From Colwellia sp. (GTDB lineage Bacteria > Pseudomonadota > Gammaproteobacteria > Enterobacterales > Alteromonadaceae): 64,000 nucleotides of DNA. The DNA lies in assembly GCA_020630795.1 (NCBI GenBank), contig JAHDIK010000003.1:268409-332408 (forward strand), given 5' to 3'. The position numbers and the translations under genes are program-made. Each line of letters starts with the position of its first letter. The stretch's first letter is position 1. Below the pieces are notes generated by a model. That model had not been told where the DNA came from. It worked only from the letters and a program-made list of their open reading frames with translations, and did no database searches. This document shows positions 56,604 to 64,000 of this stretch, in pieces.

Positions 56604-59600
56604 TTAGCGTTTAATTACTGTGGCGTCGTGATTCATTAGCATATTCGCGATAGAACCAAGCGATGCTAGTTGAACTTTATCAAGTGAGTTATCGATGGTT
56701 GATTCACCCACACTCAAAAATTCATTAGCTTGTTCAGGGTTTGCGGTAAACGATTGGTTGATATCGTTGTACATATCAACAATTACCTCTAACTCTTGAG
56801 CAGATGCTTGATTACTTGTTAATTTGCGATATACCCATTTTATTTGCTCATTTAAATCAGCTGATTGTTTAATGGCGTTGCTTGCAAGTACTCTTGACGC
56901 TTCAATAATTTGAGGATCATTAAGTAACGACAATGCTTGTAGTGGAGTGCTCGTTTGCTGCCTTACACCTACACTGTAACTACGCATTGGTGCATCAAAT
57001 GCCGTCATATTTGGTGGTGGCACACTTCGCTTGTAAATGGTGTACATTGAACGGCGATATAAGTCGTCTCCAGAACCCTGTTTGTAGTCCATGCTGTTCA
57101 TTTTCCAAATGCCGTCAGGTTGATACGGATGAACACTTTCACCACCTATTTCTTCAACGAGTAAACCACTGGCAGCTAGTGCGTTATCACGAATCATTTC
57201 TGCGGATAAGCGATTGTTTGGTCCTCTTGCGTAAAGGCGGTTTTCTGGATCATTTTCCATCATTTCGGCACTAGCAATTGAAGACTGTTGATACGTAGCA
57301 GACGAAACCATCAGTTTAATCATGTGCTTAACATCCCATCCAGAATCTACAAATTCTCTCGCTAGCCAGTCGAGCAGCTCAGGGTGGGTTGGTAATTGGC
57401 CTTGGTTTCCAAAGTCTTCAGGTGTTCTAACAATACCGTTGCCAAATATCATCTGCCAATATCTATTAGCGACAACTCTTGGCACAAGTGGTTGTTTTGG
57501 ATCAGTTAACCATTTAGCTAAACCTATACGGTTTTTTGGTAGCGATTTATCAAACGGTAAAATTGCTTCAGGTACACCCGGAGATACTTTTTCACCGTGC
57601 GATGCATAACTTCCGCGTTTTAACACGTAGGCTTGACGTGGTTCAGGTAAGTCTTTCATTACCATAATTTCTTTAATTTGTTCAGCCATACTGTTTTGTT
57701 GCTGACGTAACGCAGTTAATTTTGACGTTGACGTTTTGTACTCTTTGTTGAAACGTTTGTTATATAGCGCTAATAATTGTTCGGTATTAAAGGATGCTCG
57801 ATCACCGTTATTGTTATTTGCAACTTCAATTGCCGTTAAATCACGATTATATATCTTTAAATTATCAACTAAAGCGTCTTTGGTACCACGGCTTCTCCAC
57901 CTTGCACCAACTTTAATGCCTATTTCTTTTAGAACGCCTTTACGCGTATGTTTTATATCTTTAAACAAGTTATCGCGATCTACGTCCATTTCCATCGCTT
58001 GACCGTTGATATAGAAATTGACGCCATTGGCTTTTGATGAACCATCGTAGGTCATTGCTACATTTAACCACTCATTTCTTTGTGCCGATTCTGGAGAGCG
58101 TAATACAATGGCGTTAAATGGGTATGTATGAGCAAGCCTTACAATCCAACGATTGTCTTCTAACCCAATATCAAAACCTTTGAAGTTATATAGAATTCCT
58201 GCTTTGTTGTAATGTACTAAAACACCTTCTTCTAGGTCTGATGGTAGTTTTACATCAATACTGACACTAAATGGTCTTGCGCGATCAAAATCGTTAACAG
58301 ATGGGAAGTATAGTGGATCATCACCATTTAGCTTTATCGCTTCACGTCCATTTTCTGCAACGTGATACATATCAGGACCTTCCTTTTTCTTTGGATCTGA
58401 TCCGAATATCACTTTACCTGTGTCTTTGCGATTAACCTTATTTTCAATGGTGTTGTTGTTGTCTTTTTTACTTAGCGGGAAGTAAGCAATAAGTGATTCG
58501 TTACCATTAGCTTTTGATACCTCACGGCTATTAGACGCTAACCACGATGTAAATCGTGTGTTTTCCGCGCTGAATTTACTCTTAATTTCATTATCGAGTG
58601 ATGAAACCTGATTGTTAATTTCAGTTAGCTTTGATGTTTGTTCATCAGTTGGCAGTAACAGTGTAGGAACGGGAATATCGCTTGGGTCGTATGAAATTTG
58701 CCCTGAATCATCAATACTATTAAAAAACGCAAATGTAGAGTAATAGTCTTTAGCTGATATTGGGTCGTATTTATGGTCGTGACACTGCGCACAGTGCATT
58801 GTTAAACCGAGTAAACCAGTACCAACAGCTTGAACGCGGTCTTTTACATATTCAACTCTGAACTCTTCGTTAACAATACCACCTTCACCGTTTTGCGCGT
58901 GCACTCGGTTAAATGCTGTAGCGAGAATTTGCTCCTTACTTGCATTAGGAAGCAGATCTCCCGCTATTTGCCATGTAACAAATTCATCAAACGGTCGGTT
59001 TTGGTTAAAGCTATTTATTACCCAATCTCGGTACGGAGACATGTCGCGATAAAAGTCGGTACTGTAACCATGAGTATCAGCATAGCGGGCTACATCTAAC
59101 CATTCTACAGAAAGTCGTTCGCCAAACTTAGGTGAAGCGAGTAATCGGTTAACTAACGTTTCATAAGCATTACTGCTTGTGTCTTCAATAAAAGCATCTA
59201 TTTCTTCAAGCGTTGGTGGTAGACCTGTTAAGTCAAACGTTACACGTCTTATCAAGGTTTCTTTTGAAGCTTTGTCGTTAGGTGTAACGTCTTTAGCCGA
59301 CATTTTTCTAGCGATAAATTTATCAATATCGTTATTCGCCCAGTCGGATTTATCTACTTTCGGTGCCTGTGGTTTTTCTGGGGTGATTAATGCCCAATGT
59401 TTTTTGTATTCCGCACCTTGGTCAATCCACTTTTTTATAATAGCTTTTTGACGAGGAGTTAATACTAAGTTTGAAGAGGGGGGCGGCATTATGTAATTTT
59501 CGTCGTCAGACATAATTCGCATATAGCTTTCGCTGCCTTCGGCATCACCAGGTATAATCGCTTTAACGTTATTGTCGGTAATATGGGATGTAGCTGCTTC

Positions 59601-59822
59601 GAATGTCGCAAAACTTAATCCATTTTTTGCGTTGGTTAAGTCTGGCCCATGACACAAGAAACAGGTGTCAGACAGAATAGGCTTTACATCAAAATTGAAA
59701 TCAACAACTTCAGGAATAGGCTCACTAAATACCGCTTCGCTTTTCTCTTCGTTACAACCTATCAGTAAATAGCTCGTAGCGGCGAGTAACGTTAGTTTAT
59801 GTGGTTTTAAATAACTTTTCAT
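56604..59822 (-). CDS. Planctomycete-type cytochrome lipoprotein: PSCyt1-DUF1549-LamG-DUF1553
   Basis: The 1072-residue protein begins with a lipobox (LLIGC, Cys23). A PSCyt1 cytochrome c domain follows with CFLCH at 54-58 and YIMPPPSS as distal Met region; then DUF1549 (about 165-370) with WLDVARYADTHG and a second CxxCH, CAQCHDHKYD at 344-348; a LamG-like sandwich (about 450-690); and DUF1553 (about 740-1010) with RVVANRYWQMIFGNGIVRTPEDFGNQG. It should sit in the periplasm carrying one or two haems. The combination is the hallmark large protein of Planctomycetes and is uncommon in Gammaproteobacteria. A role in electron transfer during sugar oxidation is possible but unproven. Confidence 0.9.
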   Translation of the reverse strand: MKSYLKPHKLTLLAATSYLLIGCNEEKSEAVFSEPIPEVVDFNFDVKPILSDTCFLCHGPDLTNAKNGLSFATFEAATSHITDNNVKAIIPGDAEGSESYMRIMSDDENYIMPPPSSNLVLTPRQKAIIKKWIDQGAEYKKHWALITPEKPQAPKVDKSDWANNDIDKFIARKMSAKDVTPNDKASKETLIRRVTFDLTGLPPTLEEIDAFIEDTSSNAYETLVNRLLASPKFGERLSVEWLDVARYADTHGYSTDFYRDMSPYRDWVINSFNQNRPFDEFVTWQIAGDLLPNASKEQILATAFNRVHAQNGEGGIVNEEFRVEYVKDRVQAVGTGLLGLTMHCAQCHDHKYDPISAKDYYSTFAFFNSIDDSGQISYDPSDIPVPTLLLPTDEQTSKLTEINNQVSSLDNEIKSKFSAENTRFTSWLASNSREVSKANGNESLIAYFPLSKKDNNNTIENKVNRKDTGKVIFGSDPKKKEGPDMYHVAENGREAIKLNGDDPLYFPSVNDFDRARPFSVSIDVKLPSDLEEGVLVHYNKAGILYNFKGFDIGLEDNRWIVRLAHTYPFNAIVLRSPESAQRNEWLNVAMTYDGSSKANGVNFYINGQAMEMDVDRDNLFKDIKHTRKGVLKEIGIKVGARWRSRGTKDALVDNLKIYNRDLTAIEVANNNNGDRASFNTEQLLALYNKRFNKEYKTSTSKLTALRQQQNSMAEQIKEIMVMKDLPEPRQAYVLKRGSYASHGEKVSPGVPEAILPFDKSLPKNRIGLAKWLTDPKQPLVPRVVANRYWQMIFGNGIVRTPEDFGNQGQLPTHPELLDWLAREFVDSGWDVKHMIKLMVSSATYQQSSIASAEMMENDPENRLYARGPNNRLSAEMIRDNALAASGLLVEEIGGESVHPYQPDGIWKMNSMDYKQGSGDDLYRRSMYTIYKRSVPPPNMTAFDAPMRSYSVGVRQQTSTPLQALSLLNDPQIIEASRVLASNAIKQSADLNEQIKWVYRKLTSNQASAQELEVIVDMYNDINQSFTANPEQANEFLSVGESTIDNSLDKVQLASLGSIANMLMNHDATVIKR

Positions 59823-59859
59823 TTTGGCTCTTTATATCGCAATTATTTTAAACGTTGTG

Positions 59860-61035
59860 TTAAACACGTTCTAATTTAATAGGGTAAATTTGGTTGGAGT
59901 TCCATTGACCAACATAAAGGTTTTCGTCGTCGTCAACACAAACAGCATGACAATGGTTAAACACGTCGTATGTGGTTTGCATTTCGGTTAGTTCATCATT
60001 TTCATAGTGAGGTCGTGTTCCACCTGGATTCGAAACCACTTTATTGTTTTTGTCTAAAATGGTAATAAAACCTGAGTTAGCCGCCATTTTACCGTCAATG
60101 TGAGACCAACATACTGGTGCGTAAAAGTGCTCACCTTTAAATATTGGTCCACCAACATACGCACCCGGCAGGGCGATTTCTCCAAAATATTTCCCGTCTA
60201 AGGTATACTTTTTCAGTGATCGTTCAGCACGTGAACTAATTAACAGGTGTGGATTTTTAGGATCGCGTGTATCAACACCAATCCCGTGTGTATTTTTAAG
60301 GTTAAGTTTTGGATCGCTATTACGAGTACCGCCCCAATGGCGAATGTAACGCCCATTGCTGTCGTATTGAATACAGTAATCTGAGCCGTAGCCATCAGTT
60401 ACGTATAAGTCACCGTTTGGCGCAATCGTAATATCTGTTGGTTGAAATGGCATACCCGGTTCATAAATACCAATGGTGACAGGGTGACCTAATGTATAAA
60501 CTAATTTACCGTCGATGGTTAATTTGGAGATAAAACCACTTTGTTTATACCATTTGTTTTTCCATTGATTATCAGGTCTGTTTCGATCTAAAACCCAACC
60601 GCCGTCAACGATGTAAATGAAGTCTTCACCATTTTCTCTTGAGATTTTAACTGAGTGAGCGCCCGGATATTGTGTTCCCCATGCATCAAGACATTTACCG
60701 TCTTTATTATAAATAACGAAGTTATTTACATCGCTATCGGTAACCATGATGATTCGACCTTTCGAGTCAAAGTCTAAGCCGTGGCAGTTTTCTACGGGAA
60801 CTTTGCTTGGGTCTAAGTCTCCCCAAAGGTAATTAACCTTGTATTTAAAATCGCCGTGCCCAACTATTTTTCCATGAGGATTTCTTCCTGCTTTTGGTAG
60901 TGGTTTTTTAGGTGGCTCGTGTGCGGTAGTTGTTGAAGAAATACCGGTTAGCAATGCACCAGCACCAATCGCTGAACTTTGTTTTAAAAACTGGCGTTTG
61001 TTTTGGTCTATTTTTTTATCATTAACGTTATTCAT
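59860..61035 (-). CDS. NHL-type six-bladed beta-propeller protein with twin-arginine-like signal
   Basis: The 391-residue product has KRQFLKQSSAIGAGALLTG near the N terminus, a Tat-like signal with Lys-Arg in place of Arg-Arg, so it is probably periplasmic. The body has repeated propeller segments, for example GLDFDSKGRIIMVTDSDVNN, DITIAPNGDLYVTDGYGSDYCI, HGIGVDTRDPKNPHLLIS and HAVCVDDDENLYVGQWN. It resembles NHL-repeat or peptidyl-alpha-hydroxyglycine-lyase-like propellers. Lactonase or binding functions occur in such folds; none can be chosen here. It is co-transcribed with its neighbours (37 and 29 nt spacing). Confidence 0.8.
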   Translation of the reverse strand: MNNVNDKKIDQNKRQFLKQSSAIGAGALLTGISSTTTAHEPPKKPLPKAGRNPHGKIVGHGDFKYKVNYLWGDLDPSKVPVENCHGLDFDSKGRIIMVTDSDVNNFVIYNKDGKCLDAWGTQYPGAHSVKISRENGEDFIYIVDGGWVLDRNRPDNQWKNKWYKQSGFISKLTIDGKLVYTLGHPVTIGIYEPGMPFQPTDITIAPNGDLYVTDGYGSDYCIQYDSNGRYIRHWGGTRNSDPKLNLKNTHGIGVDTRDPKNPHLLISSRAERSLKKYTLDGKYFGEIALPGAYVGGPIFKGEHFYAPVCWSHIDGKMAANSGFITILDKNNKVVSNPGGTRPHYENDELTEMQTTYDVFNHCHAVCVDDDENLYVGQWNSNQIYPIKLERV

Positions 61036-61064
61036 AATCGGCCTTTTAATTTAAGCTCTATTAG

Positions 61065-62429
61065 TTATGCATTGTTATTTGAGCTAGAAACGCTCGTAGT
61101 ATTGATTGATACGGGTGAGCTATCAGGTGTTGTGTAAATAGCTTTTAACTTACTTAACGCTTTTAACTCTGACAGATCTGATGCGTTTACATCAGTATTG
61201 TATAAATTCAAATATTCCAAGTTAGTAAGAGATGAAAGGGCGTTTACACCTTCACTGGTTACGTTATTTTTTTCTAATCGCAACTTAATTAAGTTAGACA
61301 ATTGAGCAATTTGATTGAGGTGAGCATCTGTTACGTTAGAATCTACTAAATTTAGGTACGCTATATGCGTTTTAGCTTTAAGTAGTGACGCGATAGCTTC
61401 GTTAGTTAGTTCATTGCTTGACGAAGAAAGATCAAGGTCAACGTAGTTAACGTTTTTCGCAATGGTTTTCACTACAAAACCATGATTTCTTAACTCTGTT
61501 ACTAATGCTGCTGAAAGCGGCTCAATCTTGCTAAGAGGCCAGCTACCAGCTTTAGCTGCAAGTCCTAATGTACGCATTAAGGCTAATTTAGATTGTTCAG
61601 GCAGTTTATGATCAATTATTTTTCCTGTTGTGGGAGAGCCTGCGTTTATCCACCAAGCGATACTTGCAACTTGTTCATTAGATAATGGTGTTTTACCTTC
61701 GGCGGGCATAAACTTTTTATCGTGACTGTCCATTGTAATTCTTTTATAAAGCTCACTCTTATCAGCACTATTACCAAACGTAACGCCTGTACGTCCGCCT
61801 TTTTCTATCCCTTGAATACTTGCTAAATTAAGCTTACCTTTTTGCTTACCGTCGTTGTGACAGCTAATACAACGCTGTTTGAACATTGGTTCAATGAGGT
61901 CGTCGTAGATATGTGCTTGTTCAATTGTTGTAACAGGTGGACGAGGTGGCTTACGCGGTTCAAAACCTGCAAGAATACGAACAGCGTTAGGGGCATGTTC
62001 GACTAAATAGGTTTCACCATGTGTCATGTTTGCACCATAGTGACCCGTACTAAATAAGAGTAATAACTGAACAGACGATAAAACGCTGATGATAATTTTA
62101 TTTGTTTTAGACGATGACTCTTTTGATTGCGTTAAAACGCTAAAATATAACCAGCAAATAATAGAGAGCGCAGCAACAGAAATACCAAACGTTTTATGTA
62201 CAAAAACAGCATCTGGGCTGTAACCGCCACCAAGAGAGAGCATATAACCTAATATACATGCAGCAATTGCAGATATTGCTCCCCAAAACCAAATCCACTT
62301 TAGTAGTGAGTTTCTAGGTTTGTTTTTAAATACGTAGTAAATCTCCATTAAAGCAGACATTAGAAGAATGCCAATGGGTAAATGTAAAACTAATACGTGA
62401 AATCGACCAAAAAATTGAATTATATCCAT
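61065..62429 (-). CDS. Membrane cytochrome: DUF2231 helices, PSCyt1 haem domain and leucine-rich repeats
   Basis: The 454-residue protein has four membrane helices of DUF2231 type (FHVLVLHLPIG at 10-20, TGHYGANMTHG near 128-138), then a PSCyt1 cytochrome c domain with CISCH at 187-191 and KFMPAEGKTPLS as likely Met-ligand region. The C-terminal part (about 325-440) is a leucine-rich-repeat array with IAYLNLVDSNVTDAHL, LIKLRLEKNNVTSEGV and LEYLNLYNTDVNASDL units. It is first in the four-gene operon and could link periplasmic haem proteins to the membrane. The promoter region upstream holds an exact FNR-type box. Confidence 0.85.
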   Translation of the reverse strand: MDIIQFFGRFHVLVLHLPIGILLMSALMEIYYVFKNKPRNSLLKWIWFWGAISAIAACILGYMLSLGGGYSPDAVFVHKTFGISVAALSIICWLYFSVLTQSKESSSKTNKIIISVLSSVQLLLLFSTGHYGANMTHGETYLVEHAPNAVRILAGFEPRKPPRPPVTTIEQAHIYDDLIEPMFKQRCISCHNDGKQKGKLNLASIQGIEKGGRTGVTFGNSADKSELYKRITMDSHDKKFMPAEGKTPLSNEQVASIAWWINAGSPTTGKIIDHKLPEQSKLALMRTLGLAAKAGSWPLSKIEPLSAALVTELRNHGFVVKTIAKNVNYVDLDLSSSSNELTNEAIASLLKAKTHIAYLNLVDSNVTDAHLNQIAQLSNLIKLRLEKNNVTSEGVNALSSLTNLEYLNLYNTDVNASDLSELKALSKLKAIYTTPDSSPVSINTTSVSSSNNNA

Positions 62430-62538
62430 CAGTAAAATCTAGTTTTTATATTTAATAGATTTAAAATATTACTTAACTCTAGTAATCACATACATTGGTA
62501 TTATTGATAATTCTTTGTGTGTTTCTGATATTTTATAT

Positions 62539-62554
62539 ATTGATCTAGATCAAT
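62539..62554. promoter_or_regulatory. FNR/ANR-type box in the divergent promoter region
   Basis: ATTGATCTAGATCAAT is a perfect 16-bp palindrome that contains TTGATNNNNATCAA, the exact FNR consensus. It lies 110 bp before the start of the DUF2231-cytochrome gene and 55 bp before the araC-type gene, so it could regulate either in response to oxygen. Confidence 0.6.
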
Positions 62555-62608
62555 TTATCAGACAAGATGTAATACAGACAAAATTACACATAAAATCAAG
62601 GTAAGCGC

Positions 62609-63469
62609 ATGCACCCAGAAAAAATTGAGACTGGCTCAAATGGACTTATTTGGAAGAACATTTTGCCTGATAAGCTTATCAGCCAAGTAAAGTTTCATGT
62701 ATATGCCGCGTACAAAACCGAAACCGATATTTCTTGGGCGGGCAGTAAGTTTACCAATCACTATAACCGCATTTATTATGTAGAATCTGGTGAAGCGGTT
62801 TTACAATTCAAAGACCGTGAAATAGTGATGAAACCTGGATATATATATTTGATACCAGCCCATCAGTTGGTCTCACATTATAGTAAAGGAGATTTAACGT
62901 TTTATTGGGTGCATTTTCAGGCGTCTTTAGAAGCTAATCTTGATCTATTTATGTTGTATGCAACTATCGAAGAAATTAATTGTATAAAGTTTCCATATAT
63001 TAAAGATAGCTTTGATGCGCTGGCTTCTTCTATGAAAAATAGACAATCTACCGCTAGTTTAATGCGCATGGTTCATCTCATGAAAATCTTAGAACCATTT
63101 ATTGAAAAACTGTCTAGTTTACCCAATTTACCTACAAGCTTTAAACACCACTCGCTTATGCCCGCATTAGACATGATTCATTCTAATCTAACTCTACCAT
63201 TAGAAATTCAAGAATTAGCAGAATTGAGTAATTTATCCGCTGAACATTTTTCTCGTAAATTTAAGCAAGCATTTAACATTTCACCTAAGCGTTATATTTT
63301 GTCAAAACGTATTGAATTGGCGAAACAATTATTATTAGAGAACCTGTCGGTAGGGCAAGTATCAGAGCAATGCGGTTTTTGTGATTTATATCACTTTTCT
63401 CGAACGTTTAAACAAAATACAGGTTTATCACCTACTAAATTTTACAAAACTTACAGAATTCAAGATTGA
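62609..63469 (+). CDS. AraC-family transcriptional regulator
   Basis: The 286-residue protein has an N-terminal cupin sensor domain (RIYYVESGEAVLQFKDREIVMKPG, YLIPAHQLVSHY) and a C-terminal double helix-turn-helix (about 190-283) with LAELSNLSAEHFSRKFKQAFNISPKRYI and VSEQCGFCDLYHFSRTFKQNTGLSPTKF. This layout is typical of sugar-responsive activators. It is divergent from the DUF2231 operon and convergent to the fucosidase gene, so it probably regulates one of these. The inducer is unknown. Confidence 0.9.
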   Translation: MHPEKIETGSNGLIWKNILPDKLISQVKFHVYAAYKTETDISWAGSKFTNHYNRIYYVESGEAVLQFKDREIVMKPGYIYLIPAHQLVSHYSKGDLTFYWVHFQASLEANLDLFMLYATIEEINCIKFPYIKDSFDALASSMKNRQSTASLMRMVHLMKILEPFIEKLSSLPNLPTSFKHHSLMPALDMIHSNLTLPLEIQELAELSNLSAEHFSRKFKQAFNISPKRYILSKRIELAKQLLLENLSVGQVSEQCGFCDLYHFSRTFKQNTGLSPTKFYKTYRIQD

Positions 63470-63496
63470 TGATTTAAATTTTAAAACTGTTCAATT

Positions 63497-63529
63497 AAAA
63501 AGCCAAAACTCAATGAGTTTTGGCTTTTT
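63497..63529. terminator. Bidirectional terminator
   Basis: AAAAGCCAAAACTCA pairs with TGAGTTTTGGCTTTT over 15 bp with a minimal loop, between the convergent regulator and fucosidase genes. Confidence 0.9.
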
Positions 63530-63568
63530 CTATTTGTGATTACTTACTGAAAAGCAATACGTTTGCTG

Positions 63569-64000
63569 TTAGTTTTTTAGTTTAATTTTAAAAGCAAAAG
63601 GTAAATCGTTATTTAATTTAAGGTTCTGTGATTTTATTGTTAGCCCATTTTTATCTTGGTGCCAATCAACGTTGGTTGAATAACCAATTAACTCTACTGA
63701 TGTTACTTTTACATTGTGACCGTAGTTTAATCTCGACAATGAGCGCAATACTGTGTTTTCAGATGACTGCCCAAACTGAAATGCATACAGCGTTTTGTTA
63801 TCTTTAGAGCGAGTGTATCTAATATCGTGTGGGCTAAAGCCTTTAAAATTCATATCAGCCAAGTGTCCTTCAGGTGTTTTTGTAGGGCCTTCACCATAAG
63901 TTAACCAAGGTCTTGTTGCATAAATTGCTTCACCATTTACTTCAAGCCACTTTCCAATTGTTAATAGTAAATCTTTTTGTTTTTGAGGAATTGTACCATC
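63569..64000 (-). CDS. GH29 alpha-L-fucosidase, C-terminal part (5' end outside window)
   Basis: The frame is open to the window edge, so only the last 143 codons are visible. They start DGTIPQKQKDLLLTIGKW, then LEVNGEAIYATRPW, which is the highly conserved end of the GH29 catalytic domain, followed by a C-terminal beta-sandwich with LYAFQFG and an ending FAFKIKL. The enzyme removes alpha-L-fucose from oligosaccharides or fucoidan-type polymers. The catalytic residues and any signal peptide lie beyond the window. It makes fucose a candidate substrate for the neighbouring AraC-regulated cluster. Confidence 0.85.
   Translation of the reverse strand, partial: DGTIPQKQKDLLLTIGKWLEVNGEAIYATRPWLTYGEGPTKTPEGHLADMNFKGFSPHDIRYTRSKDNKTLYAFQFGQSSENTVLRSLSRLNYGHNVKVTSVELIGYSTNVDWHQDKNGLTIKSQNLKLNNDLPFAFKIKLKN

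Noticed and set aside
1..64000. CRISPR arrays, insertion sequences, integrases, tRNA or rRNA genes
   Set aside because: I looked for regular spaced repeats, transposase or integrase motifs and conserved rRNA/tRNA segments and saw none; the only notable short tandem repeat is the 11-bp unit at 21556.

Overview
The window is a 64 kb piece of a visibly AT-rich gammaproteobacterial chromosome. The mix of gene families (Caulobacter-type TonB-dependent receptor with tryptophan-halogenase-like and SapC proteins, SLC5 symporter, GlpR/GlpK, RutR-type and LacI-type regulators, carbohydrate-active enzymes) points to a marine, probably alga-associated member of the Alteromonadales. I see no rRNA, tRNA, CRISPR array, insertion sequence or phage gene. 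Almost every convergent gene pair is separated by one strong bidirectional hairpin terminator.

Region 1 (1-3000): the 3' end of a halogenase-like gene and a lipoprotein with FG-GAP/VCBS calcium-binding repeats and an ASPIC/UnbV tail. Region 2 (3076-22610): a galactoside/glycerol locus. A minus-strand operon encodes an enolase-superfamily galactonate-type dehydratase, an ACS-type MFS permease, a KDPG/KDPGal aldolase and a lipoprotein SMP-30 lactonase. GlpR lies divergent to glycerol kinase GlpK. Then come the TonB-dependent receptor, a second halogenase-like protein, SapC-like protein, an SLC5 sodium symporter, a GH36 alpha-galactosidase without a signal peptide and 2-dehydro-3-deoxygalactonokinase. 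A dienelactone-hydrolase-like gene and an orphan periplasmic binding protein sit inverted in the middle. Together the genes would import an alpha-galactoside intact, split it inside the cell and burn galactose by a De Ley-Doudoroff-type route while phosphorylating glycerol. GlpR-like half-sites lie before glpK, before GH36 and, more weakly, before the dehydratase operon. My leading hypothesis is a utilisation locus for floridoside (alpha-galactosyl-glycerol), the osmolyte of red algae.

Region 3 (22737-29063): mixed housekeeping genes: SLC13 permease, PilZ protein, glutaredoxin-like protein, two membrane proteins of unknown function, an RlmI-type rRNA methyltransferase, acylphosphatase and a quinone oxidoreductase. 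Region 4 (29280-43712): a complete, tightly packed purine catabolic operon from guanine to malate (xdhABC, allB, alc, uraD, uraH, allA, guaD, puuD, glcB) followed by a RutR-like regulator, with a RutR-box-like palindrome before xdhA.

Region 5 (43842-53844): a LacI-family regulator and, on the minus strand, a xylose operon with its pentose-phosphate enzymes (xylB, xylA, tal, tkt, pgi, galM); a perfect 16-bp xyl-box-like palindrome precedes xylB. Region 6 (54101-64000): a DUF1080 protein and a four-gene operon of families best known from Planctomycetes (DUF1501; PSCyt1-DUF1549-LamG-DUF1553; NHL-type propeller; DUF2231-cytochrome-LRR), with an exact FNR-type box in its promoter region, an AraC-type regulator and the 3' end of a GH29 alpha-L-fucosidase. 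The substrate of this last system is not evident from the sequence.
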